A stretch of 64,000 bases of DNA from Paenibacillus aceris (GTDB lineage: Bacteria; Bacillota; Bacilli; Paenibacillales; NBRC-103111). Made by a program: the position numbers and the translations under genes. The DNA is taken from positions 29,206 to 93,205 of the forward strand of contig NZ_JAGGKV010000027.1 of assembly GCF_017874035.1 (NCBI RefSeq), given 5' to 3'. Below the pieces are notes generated by a model, which had not been told where the DNA came from, searched no databases, and worked only from the letters and a program-made list of their open reading frames with translations. Every line of letters begins with the position of its first letter. The first letter of the stretch is position 1. Positions 42,757 through 51,361 of the stretch are shown here, in pieces.

Positions 42757-43848
42757 TTGAAAGGAAGACGAAGCGATTGGAATCGGGGACACGCGGATGG
42801 TTATGGCAGCGGATGGCAGCATGGTTATCATTTGGGCCGATGTGAAGCCATTATGGGGCGAATTCCGGAGATCGGCTCTCGAAGAGCTATCAAAGTCATG
42901 TATGTATCTTCTGGCAACTGGTCTTACCGCCCTATGGATCAGGGCATTCTAGCTGAATTAGAGGCACTTTGTGCGGAAGTGCTGACGCTTGCCCCTTATG
43001 ATGATGTTTTGGATGCAGCTAGATCCTTTCGACCTGATCTCCTATTATCGCTGAACTCTGTTGAACTTCTCAAGGTTCAAGTCGTGGATGAAGTAAGGGC
43101 AATGGGTATTAAGACAGCTGTGTGGTTCGCTGACGATCCTTACTACACCGATGTCACCATCGATATAGCCAAACATTACGATGTTGTGTTTACACTAGAA
43201 CAAAGCTGTGTGCCCTTATATCAGGAGGCGGGCTGCAGTGAAGTCTATCATTTGCCATTTGGCGTTAATCGCTCAATCTATCACCCAATGCCTGTTAGTG
43301 CCGAATACCGGGTTGATATTTGTTTTATCGGGGTTGCCTTCTGGAACCGTGTTGCCTTCTTTGAACAAATTGCTCATGAGCTTGCCGGCAAGAAGTTGTT
43401 AATCGCCGGCTATTGGTGGGATCGGTTACGCAATTATGCTTTGTTGGAGAGCAAAATCAAAACAGGAGTATGGATGTCGCCTGAAAATAGCGCGAGTTAC
43501 TACAATGGTGCTAAAATCGTGATCAATTTGCACCGGTCAATTGACGATTCTACCAATCAAAATACCCGTTTAATCCCAGCGCACTCGATCAATCCCCGCT
43601 CGTTTGAAATTAGCGCCTGCGGCCAACTGCAGCTGACAGATGGTCGTGCGAACTTAGGCACGATGTATACGCCTGGGCAGGAGATTGCAACTTATGATTC
43701 TCCGCAGGATCTTATGTCCAAAATCAATTATTACCTTCACCACGAAGAAGAACGCAGGCAAATCGCATTGCAAGGACTTCAAAGAACGATGCGTGACCAT
43801 ACGTACCGCAATCGGATCGTGCACATGTTGGATCTTATTTTTCATTGA
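42757..43848 (+). CDS. cgeB: CgeB-like glycosyltransferase with aromatic-x-x-G segment (copy 2)
   Basis: A 363-residue paralogue of copy 1 with the same blocks: VWFADDPYYTDVT, FWNRVAFF, YWWDRLRNY, INLHRSIDD and EISACGQLQLTD. The tetrad segment is at residues 8-27: WNRG, HADG, YGSG, WQHG, YHLG, followed in both copies by RC(Q/E). I choose TTG 42757 because GAGGTGA ends five bases before it; the GTG at 42748 lies within that site. Only five bases after the previous stop. Confidence 0.8.
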   Translation: MKGRRSDWNRGHADGYGSGWQHGYHLGRCEAIMGRIPEIGSRRAIKVMYVSSGNWSYRPMDQGILAELEALCAEVLTLAPYDDVLDAARSFRPDLLLSLNSVELLKVQVVDEVRAMGIKTAVWFADDPYYTDVTIDIAKHYDVVFTLEQSCVPLYQEAGCSEVYHLPFGVNRSIYHPMPVSAEYRVDICFIGVAFWNRVAFFEQIAHELAGKKLLIAGYWWDRLRNYALLESKIKTGVWMSPENSASYYNGAKIVINLHRSIDDSTNQNTRLIPAHSINPRSFEISACGQLQLTDGRANLGTMYTPGQEIATYDSPQDLMSKINYYLHHEEERRQIALQGLQRTMRDHTYRNRIVHMLDLIFH

Positions 43849-43873
43849 ACAGATTGTTAAGGCAGGTGATACG

Positions 43874-44932
43874 ATGTTACCCCTTCAAAAGAAACAGCGT
43901 GATGCGAAGCGTAAAGGTTATATGATCTCTTTCTCATCAGGCAACTCAAAAGGCAGCCGTAAACGAAAATTCCGGTCAGCTGCTGCGAAAAAACTCCGGA
44001 AGCGTTCCAAGTCGAAGCGGTTGAAAGTTGTATACGTACGACCGCCCGTAACGCAATCGCTCCAAGAAGGGCTGCCAACTTATAACAGCGGCTTTGATCA
44101 TGGCTATGATAAGGGCTTCGGTAAAGGTTTCCTGGATGGTAAACATGCAGGCGGCGATGCCTTCGTTGATAAATGTCTGCCAGATTATCAGATACTGCCG
44201 GAAGTGTCTATCGAACAAATCATTGCTGTCGGGGTCGAGCATCTGCGCCCGCAAATCCTTCATCTGGTTACAGCACAGGACTTAGGCGAAAGAATTATTG
44301 CCGCATTAAATAACCGCACTCCTTTTTCCCTAGTTCGATTGGGCGATGGGGAGCTGTTGACCTTGGCGCAAGAGACGGTTATGTCCATCGAGCAAATTAA
44401 AGAAGATGGGCCTTTTCTTCCGTATGCAGGCGTCGAAGTACCCGATTTGGAAGTGAAGGGTGAGCTGCTGGCAGCGGTGCGCGGAGCGACTATAGTAGGA
44501 ATCCCGAAGCTGCGCGTACGAAACTTTCAACCGCTCGCGTTTGCTGTTTTTAAACTTGAAAATATCGACTATCATCAACTTACATTAACGGATTCATTAG
44601 TCAATTATTATATCTATCAGACGGGGTATTTGTCCCGTATTACACAAGGCCGCCGGGTTTTACTTGTAGGCAACCTTGCACCGCAGCTCGGGGATGTGCT
44701 TCGCCAACATCATGTTGAAATTGTAGGCGAAATTTCACCGGTTCATGGTGTAAAGGACATCCCAAGGATTAAGTCAGCTATCGAACAGCATGAATTTGAT
44801 ATCGCGCTCGTGTCCGCAGGCATTTCAGCGGTTATTATCTCAGAGTGGATTGCATCGGCTTTGGGCAAAGTCGCTATTGATTTCGGTCATTTGGCGGATG
44901 CTATTGTCAAAGGGGAGGCGCCTTACAGGTGA
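43874..44932 (+). CDS. GT-D fold glycosyltransferase with basic tail and aromatic-x-x-G segment
   Basis: A 352-residue protein. Residues 1-51 are very basic (RKRKFRSAAAKKLRKRSKSK), residues 70-93 are tetrads (YNSG, FDHG, YDKG, FGKG, FLDG, KHAG), and the rest is a GT-D-type catalytic domain with FSLVRLGDGELL near residue 152 and IASALGKVAIDFGHLAD at the end. The ATG at 43874 follows AGGTGAT by five bases; the upstream in-frame ATG at 43685 lies in the CgeB-like gene. The stop overlaps the next GTG start. Confidence 0.8.
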   Translation: MLPLQKKQRDAKRKGYMISFSSGNSKGSRKRKFRSAAAKKLRKRSKSKRLKVVYVRPPVTQSLQEGLPTYNSGFDHGYDKGFGKGFLDGKHAGGDAFVDKCLPDYQILPEVSIEQIIAVGVEHLRPQILHLVTAQDLGERIIAALNNRTPFSLVRLGDGELLTLAQETVMSIEQIKEDGPFLPYAGVEVPDLEVKGELLAAVRGATIVGIPKLRVRNFQPLAFAVFKLENIDYHQLTLTDSLVNYYIYQTGYLSRITQGRRVLLVGNLAPQLGDVLRQHHVEIVGEISPVHGVKDIPRIKSAIEQHEFDIALVSAGISAVIISEWIASALGKVAIDFGHLADAIVKGEAPYR

Positions 44933-46302
44933 GAAGAATAGAAAGACGGTCGTTCACGGCAAGGAGATCTAAGCGAAGCAAAAAATTTAATCAATTGTAC
45001 CGCATGGGCTACAACCTGGGTTATGACAACGCTCATGACTATGGTTATCAAAACGGTTGGGAAGCTGGTGTTGTCAGCTATTCTCAGCCTTTTGGAGGCA
45101 CTAGCATTATCATTGTCACGACGAATGATCAGCGGGTTCATCTTCAGAACTGCATAGACAGTATTTATGCTTATACACCAGAGCCTTTCGAAATCATTAT
45201 TATTGATAATGCTTCAACCGACGATACCGCCGCCTACTTGAAGTCATTGAAGGGGAAGGTTCGCTATCGCGTGTTTAAATCGAACCTCGGCTTCGCCGGC
45301 GGAACGAATCAAGGGCTCAGGTTGGCGCGAGGTGATACGCTACTCTTCCTCAATAACGACACGATCGTAACGAAGAATTGGCTGACCAATATGCTGACTT
45401 GTCTGCATAGCAGCGAGAAGATCGGCCTTGTCGGGCCTGTTACCAATTACATCAGCGGCGAGCAGTTGATTGAGACACATTACACCTCTACGGAGGAGAT
45501 GCACCGCTTCGCAAAGGCGTTTAATAAGTCTGACCCTGGAAAGTGGGTGCCTGCAGGGAGGTTAACAGGCTTCTGCGTGCTCATGCGGCGTAATGTGTTC
45601 GAGCGTCTCAGTTATTTGGATGAAGGCTTCGAAATCGGCAACTGCGAGGATGATGATTTCGGGTTCAGAGCACGGATGATGGGACTTGAACTCGTCGTGG
45701 CCAAAGACACTTTTATTCACCATGTCGGCAGTGTTTCCATTAAGGCGCTGGGGGATCAATTCGAGAAAGTGTATAGCAAAAACCTCGACTTTTACTCGCG
45801 CAAGTGGGGTGACTCGCATAGCTTACTTCATGAGGTTCAACAGAAGTTGGGCGGAAGCACGGCCTCTATGAATGACTTCTATCCGAGCCATACGATCGTT
45901 CGAGGTGTGTTGCCGCAGTTGTACTGGGTTGAAAATGGCATCCGGCATCCGATCGAAGGGGGGATGTCGCTTCTTGCAAGCCGTATCTCTCAGGTTGACT
46001 TGCGGAGTTGGCGCATCGGTCCCCCGATCTCTTCACAGGCTGTGGAGGAGAAGTTGGCTCATCTGGCTCAAGTCGTGAAGACAGAAGGACCGTTTCCGGA
46101 CGGCTTGCTTGTCAGAACTTCCGAAAACATCGTCTATCAAGTCAAAGGCGATAAGCTGCACCGCTTTATCAATGATTGGGCGATGTTGTTTTGGCATTTG
46201 AAGGAGCGGCATCAAGTAACGATCGACGGGCAATCTTTGGAGCAATATGCACAAGGAATGCCTATTATTGCGCCAGCCTCAATTGTAGCGAATAACGTAT
46301 AA
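44929..46302 (+). CDS. GT2 glycosyltransferase with aromatic-x-x-G segment and C-terminal repeats
   Basis: A 457-residue protein. A basic start (RRIERRSFTARRSKRSKK) and tetrads at residues 24-47 (YRMG, YNLG, YDNA, HDYG, YQNG, WEAG) precede a GT2 core: TSIIIVTTNDQR, IIDNASTDDT, LLFLNNDTIVTKNWL and EDDDFGFRARMMG. Residues ~325-457 hold two related segments, LYWVENGIRHPI and VYQVKGDKLHRFI, of unknown role. The GTG start overlaps the previous stop, with GGGGAGG upstream. The core is related to the GT2 at 36376. Confidence 0.82.
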   Translation: MRRIERRSFTARRSKRSKKFNQLYRMGYNLGYDNAHDYGYQNGWEAGVVSYSQPFGGTSIIIVTTNDQRVHLQNCIDSIYAYTPEPFEIIIIDNASTDDTAAYLKSLKGKVRYRVFKSNLGFAGGTNQGLRLARGDTLLFLNNDTIVTKNWLTNMLTCLHSSEKIGLVGPVTNYISGEQLIETHYTSTEEMHRFAKAFNKSDPGKWVPAGRLTGFCVLMRRNVFERLSYLDEGFEIGNCEDDDFGFRARMMGLELVVAKDTFIHHVGSVSIKALGDQFEKVYSKNLDFYSRKWGDSHSLLHEVQQKLGGSTASMNDFYPSHTIVRGVLPQLYWVENGIRHPIEGGMSLLASRISQVDLRSWRIGPPISSQAVEEKLAHLAQVVKTEGPFPDGLLVRTSENIVYQVKGDKLHRFINDWAMLFWHLKERHQVTIDGQSLEQYAQGMPIIAPASIVANNV

Positions 46303-46316
46303 AGGAGTTAGGTACG

Positions 46317-46595
46317 ATGAGCGTTAAAAGAACTGCACGCCGAAAGCGTGCTGGATCACCGCGGAAGGGCAAATCGCTGAGTTCCAAACGCAAAATAAGA
46401 ACCAAAGTAAAACCGAAAAAAATAATTGTAAAAAAACGGCTTAGAAAGATCGTCAAGAAACGGAGATCCACTTTGTCGCTGATTCGAAGCGGAGGATATA
46501 ATCAAGGCTTTGACAAAGGATACGATACAGGCTACTCGGATGGCTTCAACAAAGGATTCGAGGATGGATTTGAGCATATGTATTCAGCCTCTTAA
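46317..46595 (+). CDS. Small basic protein made of Lys/Arg tail plus aromatic-x-x-G repeats
   Basis: A 92-residue protein that I do not recognise. Residues 1-51 are about half Lys/Arg; residues 61-84 are six clean tetrads (YNQG, FDKG, YDTG, YSDG, FNKG, FEDG). It has nothing else: it is the tail-plus-tag region of its neighbours as a free protein. AAGGAG lies nine bases before the ATG. The pattern recalls GX3-repeat helices used for pairing in Yae1/Lto1 and FliH, so an assembly or scaffold role is inferred. Confidence 0.75.
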   Translation: MSVKRTARRKRAGSPRKGKSLSSKRKIRTKVKPKKIIVKKRLRKIVKKRRSTLSLIRSGGYNQGFDKGYDTGYSDGFNKGFEDGFEHMYSAS

Positions 46596-46603
46596 TGAAG
46601 AGT

Positions 46604-46664
46604 AAGAAACCTCTCTTTCGTGATGTCGTGATGCGGCTATTACGAAAAGACGAGGTTTCTTTCT
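46604..46664 (+). terminator. Hairpin terminator at the end of the plus-strand run
   Basis: AAGAAACCTC...TTTCGT pairs with ACGAAA...GAGGTTTCTT around a long loop, followed by TTCT. It follows the small basic gene by nine bases. Confidence 0.7.
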
Positions 46665-46665
46665 A

Positions 46666-46735
46666 ATACTTTTGCTTCGCATCTACCTTGACAAACGCGC
46701 TCGTCCTAAAAGGACGACGAATTCGTTTATCCTTG
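46666..46735. repeat. 70-bp intergenic palindromic repeat, copy 1
   Basis: A 70-bp element nearly identical (two visible mismatches) to 53670-53739 and in the same orientation. It contains small palindromes (CGTCCT/AGGACG and ACGAATTCGT). Its right end supplies the last codons, CAA GGA TAA, of the minus-strand reductase gene. Confidence 0.85.
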
Positions 46736-47590
46736 GTACTTGTATAGTCCTTGATGGTGAAGGGTCATCCAAGCGTGCAGCTCGGCGATCATCCGAGGGT
46801 AATCAGAAACGGCATAAGTGAAATCAGTCCGAGTGGTGAGAAGGCTTTTATCCGAGACATATTGGTCATTTCTGCAAATAGTCACGTCATCTTTAGCAAA
46901 CTGCATTTGCAGCATCTGCAGCAGCTCATATTTGGAAAGCTTAGGTTGACCTGCCAAGTGGACAAGTCCGTGAATCGCCGGATGCCGGAGGCACCAGTGA
47001 ATTGCTTTGGCAAGCTCCAAAGTTGTCACGCCATTCCAGAATACTTGGCCATAGCCGGGGATCTCACCTTTTTGCTGCATGAACCAATGGAACAGTCCGA
47101 TCCCATTTTCTTTTAATTCTGGGCCGATAATCGAGGTGCGGATCGTTAAGATGTTCGGACCTGTTACCTCGCCCAAGCTTTTGGTTTTGGCATATATCGT
47201 CGCACCGTCGGCAGTATCGGATTCGGTATAATTCCCCCGCAGACCTGAGAATACGCAGTCTGTACTAATATGAATAAGCCTGAAGAAGTAAAGCTCTGCC
47301 CATTGTGCCAGTAAATGCGGAAACAAACTGTTTACTTCTATCGCCTCAGCCTGATGCAGCCTAGCCTCCTCATTGAGAAGGCCAACAGCATTAATCACGA
47401 CATCAGGTTTGATATAGTCAAGCAGTTCCTGCACACGCCCCGTATCCCGGATATCCAACGCTAAGGAATGGGGATCTCCCTGGAGTGCGGTTCGTGCGGT
47501 ATCCCAGACTTCAACATGAGGTTGAGCGCTGAAATATTGTTTTACGATGTGCCCTGCCATGCCACGGCCCCCGATGATGAGCAGCTTCAT
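46727..47590 (-). CDS. RmlD-like SDR reductase for an amino-deoxysugar nucleotide
   Basis: A 287-residue SDR. IGGRGMAGHIVKQY binds the cofactor and HISTDCVFSG plus YAKTKSLGE (Tyr-x3-Lys intact) are RmlD-type signatures. With the two genes upstream it resembles the three-gene sets that turn UDP-GlcNAc into UDP-L-amino-deoxysugars. It lacks the extra cupin domain found in CapF/WbjC (L-FucNAc route), so it fits better the WbvR-type reductase of the L-RhaNAc/L-QuiNAc route. This assignment is inference. Its stop lies in the 70-bp repeat and its start overlaps the next gene. Confidence 0.75.
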   Translation of the reverse strand: MKLLIIGGRGMAGHIVKQYFSAQPHVEVWDTARTALQGDPHSLALDIRDTGRVQELLDYIKPDVVINAVGLLNEEARLHQAEAIEVNSLFPHLLAQWAELYFFRLIHISTDCVFSGLRGNYTESDTADGATIYAKTKSLGEVTGPNILTIRTSIIGPELKENGIGLFHWFMQQKGEIPGYGQVFWNGVTTLELAKAIHWCLRHPAIHGLVHLAGQPKLSKYELLQMLQMQFAKDDVTICRNDQYVSDKSLLTTRTDFTYAVSDYPRMIAELHAWMTLHHQGLYKYQG

Positions 47591-48576
47591 GGAAGGAAAC
47601 CTCCTTGTTCAAGCATTTCTTGAACTTCGTTTGTGTTCATGAGCAGGTCATTCGAAGCATACTGTGTAATCATCGTTTTAGGCAGATGGTTATAGTGGCT
47701 ATAGAGATCAGGGTCAGCATTAGAAGGAAGAATGACGAAGTACTTATCGCTATACTGATAGGTATAGGGGGTTTCATGCTCGGAGATCAGCACTTCATGA
47801 AGCTTCTCACCAGGACGGATGCCGACCTCTCTGACATGAAGCGTCTTGGTAGATAAGCGGTCGAGGAGAACATCGGTGATGTCGGTAATCCGGCAGGCGT
47901 TCATTTTCATGACAAAGGTTTCTCCTCCAATAGCGGCACGTGCGGCACTTAACAGCAGGTCAATGGCTTCCGACAGAGTTAGGAAAAAGCGAGTCATTTC
48001 TTTATCTGTGAGAGGGAGATCTTCTCCTTGCAGAATGCGGTTCTTGAAAAAAGGGACAACACTTCCGTTGGTGCCGAGCACATTCCCGCCTCGAATACAG
48101 ACAAACCGGGTTGAGGTGTCGAGGCTGTTGGCCCGAATCATCAGTTTCTCACCGAGTGCCTTGGTCATTCCATAAAAATTTATTGGATTCACAGCTTTGT
48201 CTGTGGAAACATCGATAACTTTTTTGACTTGATTTCGTATGCTGGCCCGAATGACATTTTCAGTTCCTTTGACATTGGTCTTGAGTGCTTCATCCGGCTG
48301 GTCCTCACAGACAGGAACATGCTTGAGGGCAGCTAAATGGAATAAGTAATCTACGTTTTTGCAAGCTGCATCGAGCGCTTCCAGATCCCGGACGTCGCCA
48401 ATAATAAATTTAAGCTTTGGGTTAAATTGAAATTCGCGCTGCATCCGTACTTGCGTGAATTCGTTACGGGAGAAGATCCGTATTTCCCTTGGTTGTTCCA
48501 ACAGCAGCTTTCGAACAAGCTCCTGTCCCCATGACCCGGTACCTCCGGTCACGAGAAGCGTTTGATTAGTGAACAT
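47587..48576 (-). CDS. UDP-GlcNAc 4,6-dehydratase/5-epimerase (CapE/FnlA/WbvB type)
   Basis: A 330-residue extended SDR of the polysaccharide-dehydratase group. LLVTGGTGSWGQELVRKL binds NAD; FHLAALKHVPVCEDQPDEA and VIDVSTDKAVNPINFYGMTK, where the usual Tyr is replaced by Met as in this family, are diagnostic. It should dehydrate UDP-GlcNAc and epimerise C5. The ATG at 48576 follows GGGAGGA; the longer frame to 48621 overlaps the next gene. It overlaps the epimerase gene by 11 bases, so the three genes form one unit. Confidence 0.85.
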   Translation of the reverse strand: MFTNQTLLVTGGTGSWGQELVRKLLLEQPREIRIFSRNEFTQVRMQREFQFNPKLKFIIGDVRDLEALDAACKNVDYLFHLAALKHVPVCEDQPDEALKTNVKGTENVIRASIRNQVKKVIDVSTDKAVNPINFYGMTKALGEKLMIRANSLDTSTRFVCIRGGNVLGTNGSVVPFFKNRILQGEDLPLTDKEMTRFFLTLSEAIDLLLSAARAAIGGETFVMKMNACRITDITDVLLDRLSTKTLHVREVGIRPGEKLHEVLISEHETPYTYQYSDKYFVILPSNADPDLYSHYNHLPKTMITQYASNDLLMNTNEVQEMLEQGGFLP

Positions 48577-49660
48577 AGCTTTGTCCTCCCAGCACAATAT
48601 TGACAACCTTCGAAGAAACATGAGGGTCCAGATAGCCTTCCGGATAATCCCATGTAAGATGGGAATTCAGCATTAACTTAACACAAGCATGAATGCGTTC
48701 AGGTACAAGCCCGGAAAGGAGGTTGCTTCCACAAATTAAAGTTTCCGGTCTTTCCGTGCTCTGCCGAATCGTGACAGCAGGGACACCGAGAATGCAGCTT
48801 TCCTCTTGAACCGTTCCACTGTCTGTAATGACACAGGCCGCATGCATTTGCAGTTTCAGAAAGTCGAAAAATCCAAAAGGAGGGAGAAATTGAATGAGAG
48901 GATTATAGCCGGTTATCCCCGATTTGATCAGCCGGTCTTGCGTCCTTGGATGCGTACTGCAAATGATAGGCACCTGAAGGTCGTCTGCCAATAGATTCAA
49001 ACCTTGGACAATTTGCTGCAGGCGGGAAGCATCGTCCACATTTTCCGCACGGTGTGCCGTCACAAGAAGATAGCCTTTATCCTGCAGTCCCAAGTCTGTA
49101 AGAATGGTGCTCCTGTTCGCATGCTCTTTATAGTGCTGCATAACTTCATAAATCGGATTGCCTGTCATCCAAATTCGCTGCGGAGGGACTCCGTCTCGGA
49201 GCAAATTCTCCCTAGCACCAGGCGTGTAAGGCATATTGCAGGTAGAGATTGCATCAATGGCTTTACGGTTGATTTCCTCAGGCACACGCGTATCGTAACA
49301 ACGATTCCCGGCTTCCATGTGATAAACAGGAATGCCGTGACGTTCGCCAATAATGGCTGTTAGTGCACTATTCGTATCTCCCAGCACGAGCATTCGATCC
49401 GGCTTCTCTTGGATCAGCACCTTCTCGACCTGGGTGAACATTTGGGCAATCTGCTCACCAACGGTTTGTGCTTGAAGCTGGATGTGAACATCCGGTTTTC
49501 GAATTCCCATTTGGTCAAAAAATACGTCGCTTAACGAACGGTCATAATTTTGTCCGGAATGTACGAGAATATGTGAATCGGCAAGGAGATCGAGTTTGGA
49601 TATCACTAAACTTAACCGGATAATTTCCGGACGTGTACCTAGAACGGTCATGATTTTCAT
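48566..49660 (-). CDS. UDP-GlcNAc 2-epimerase family protein (FnlC/WbvD type)
   Basis: A 364-residue WecB-like GT-B fold epimerase. VLGTRPEIIRLSLVISKL, HSGQNYD, HMEAGNRCYD, THRAEN, and DSGTVQEESCILG with TERPE are the family blocks. In the L-FucNAc and L-QuiNAc pathways this enzyme performs the last 2-epimerisation on the UDP-6-deoxy-amino sugar. Genomic pairing with the dehydratase and reductase supports that role over plain UDP-ManNAc production, though both are possible. Confidence 0.85.
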   Translation of the reverse strand: MKIMTVLGTRPEIIRLSLVISKLDLLADSHILVHSGQNYDRSLSDVFFDQMGIRKPDVHIQLQAQTVGEQIAQMFTQVEKVLIQEKPDRMLVLGDTNSALTAIIGERHGIPVYHMEAGNRCYDTRVPEEINRKAIDAISTCNMPYTPGARENLLRDGVPPQRIWMTGNPIYEVMQHYKEHANRSTILTDLGLQDKGYLLVTAHRAENVDDASRLQQIVQGLNLLADDLQVPIICSTHPRTQDRLIKSGITGYNPLIQFLPPFGFFDFLKLQMHAACVITDSGTVQEESCILGVPAVTIRQSTERPETLICGSNLLSGLVPERIHACVKLMLNSHLTWDYPEGYLDPHVSSKVVNIVLGGQSYVH

Positions 49661-49691
49661 ATCGAATGCCTCCTTATTATGTGAAGTTCCG

Positions 49692-50639
49692 TTATAGATT
49701 CCGATAATAATTTAATGTATCCAAGATGGATTGCTGCCATGGAATTATTGGCTCCCAGCCGGAAGCATCTTTCAGCTTCGCAGCATCCCCAAGCACAACG
49801 CTGGCTTCCTGACGGCGCAGTAAATGTTCCTGAATCGATACTTCAAACGGAACAGAGGCATATTGCTCTAGCAAACTAACAATGGCGCGGATCGTATAAG
49901 CTGTTCCGCTGCATACATTATAGATTTCACCAGGTGAACCCGCTGCTACTTGCAAAAGCGAGAAATAAGCGGCGACGGCATCGCGCACATCCAGAAAATC
50001 CCGCTGCACGTCCATGTTTCCGATAACGAGTTTGGGAGGGATGAGGCCTTTTTCCATCCTAGCTACTTGTTTGGCAAGCTGCGCGCAAACGCCTGCTGCA
50101 GGTCCGGGACCGATCAGATTAAACGTCCTTGCGACAACGGTGGGAATCGAATAAACGCGTCCATACATTTGCATGAGAGAGGACATCAGCTGCTTGCTCC
50201 ATGCATAAGGACTTACAGGCTGAAGCTGCGATGATTCGGTTAAAGGCTCATCTTGAAGCTTATATTCATAGGCCGTACCGACAGCCAAACAGGCACGGAG
50301 GTGCTTATCCGGACAAGTTCTTACGGCTTCCAGGATATTCAGTGTTCCCCAGGCATTCGCATGGATGACTTCAGCAGGGCTGGCATACGAAATGTTCACA
50401 TCGTTTACTCCTGCAAGATGGATGATGTAGGTAACCTTATGATCTTGCAGAAGCTGTTTGACGAAGGAAACTTGCGTCAAATCGCCTGAGACGTACTGCA
50501 GATGTGCGTGTTGAAGGGGGCAGCTGGTGCTTCGTCCAATCCCCAGAACGTTCATATTTTGAGCAAATAAAAAGGCGGCCATATGCTGTCCGACGAATCC
50601 GTTTATGCCCGTTAACAGAACGAGTGGAGATTCCGTCAT
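49692..50639 (-). CDS. GDP-4-keto-6-deoxymannose reductase-like SDR
   Basis: A 315-residue extended SDR. LTGINGFVGQHMAAFL binds the cofactor; AVGTAYEYK and SPYAWSKQLMSSL (Tyr-x3-Lys intact) and FNLIGPGPAAG resemble Rmd, which reduces GDP-4-keto-6-deoxymannose. Here it follows a nucleotidyltransferase and a LegB-like dehydratase, so it may reduce a 4-keto-6-deoxy-GlcNAc nucleotide instead. It starts at the stop of the upstream gene (TGATG overlap). Confidence 0.75.
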   Translation of the reverse strand: MTESPLVLLTGINGFVGQHMAAFLFAQNMNVLGIGRSTSCPLQHAHLQYVSGDLTQVSFVKQLLQDHKVTYIIHLAGVNDVNISYASPAEVIHANAWGTLNILEAVRTCPDKHLRACLAVGTAYEYKLQDEPLTESSQLQPVSPYAWSKQLMSSLMQMYGRVYSIPTVVARTFNLIGPGPAAGVCAQLAKQVARMEKGLIPPKLVIGNMDVQRDFLDVRDAVAAYFSLLQVAAGSPGEIYNVCSGTAYTIRAIVSLLEQYASVPFEVSIQEHLLRRQEASVVLGDAAKLKDASGWEPIIPWQQSILDTLNYYRNL

Positions 50640-51349
50640 CAGGATTCACCGGGAAGCAATAAGGCTTTAATTTTGCTGTACTCTTCATTCGCAAGGGTAT
50701 AATCGGAAGGACACCCGATATCAAGCCAAAAATCATTATTTTCGAAATGCCGAACCTTTTCGTTAGCCGCTAAAACGGCATGTATCAAATCAGGAATGTC
50801 AAAGAACTCATTGGTTGGGATATAATCGGTGATTTCTGGATTCATCATGTAAATGCCCATACTTACGCAAGCGGTATGAGTTGGTTTCTCGACGATGTTA
50901 GTCACGTAGTCTTCCTTCGTTTCGAGAACGCCAAGCTGGATTGGAATTCCTTTTTTTTGGGAGGCAATGGTAAGCAAACTGCCTCCTTGGATGTGAAAAT
51001 CTCTAAACTTAGCGAAGTCTAGTGTTGTGAGAACATCGCAATTAATAAGCAAGAAAGGTCCTGACATCCGCCGGAGACACTTTAATGGACCAATCGTGCC
51101 TAAGGGTTCACGTTCGACATGATAAGAAATGTCGACGCCTCTAGAGCTTCCATCCCCGAAATAAGTTTGAATCAGTCCGGATAAATAGCCGCATGCCATG
51201 GTAATCGTGGTAAAGCCATAATTACGAAGCTGTTTTACAATAATCTCTAGAATGGGCTGCTCTCCGACGGGTAATAATCCTTTCGGCAGTACTTTTGTAT
51301 AGGGAGCCATACGCATCCCTTTTCCTCCCGTCATTATGACAACTTCCAC
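50639..51349 (-). CDS. Sugar-1-phosphate nucleotidyltransferase (PtmE-like)
   Basis: A 236-residue nucleotidyltransferase. VIMTGGKGMRMAPYTKVLPKGL is the nucleotide loop and Lys; NCDVLTTLDF has the metal-binding Asp; VEKPTH and WLDIGCPSDYTLANEEY complete the fold. In legionaminic acid pathways a related enzyme makes GDP-glucosamine for LegB, and here it lies next to a LegB-like gene. The base used (GTP, UTP or TTP) cannot be read with certainty. Confidence 0.78.
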   Translation of the reverse strand: MEVVIMTGGKGMRMAPYTKVLPKGLLPVGEQPILEIIVKQLRNYGFTTITMACGYLSGLIQTYFGDGSSRGVDISYHVEREPLGTIGPLKCLRRMSGPFLLINCDVLTTLDFAKFRDFHIQGGSLLTIASQKKGIPIQLGVLETKEDYVTNIVEKPTHTACVSMGIYMMNPEITDYIPTNEFFDIPDLIHAVLAANEKVRHFENNDFWLDIGCPSDYTLANEEYSKIKALLLPGES

Positions 51350-51361
51350 AGAATCATCCCC

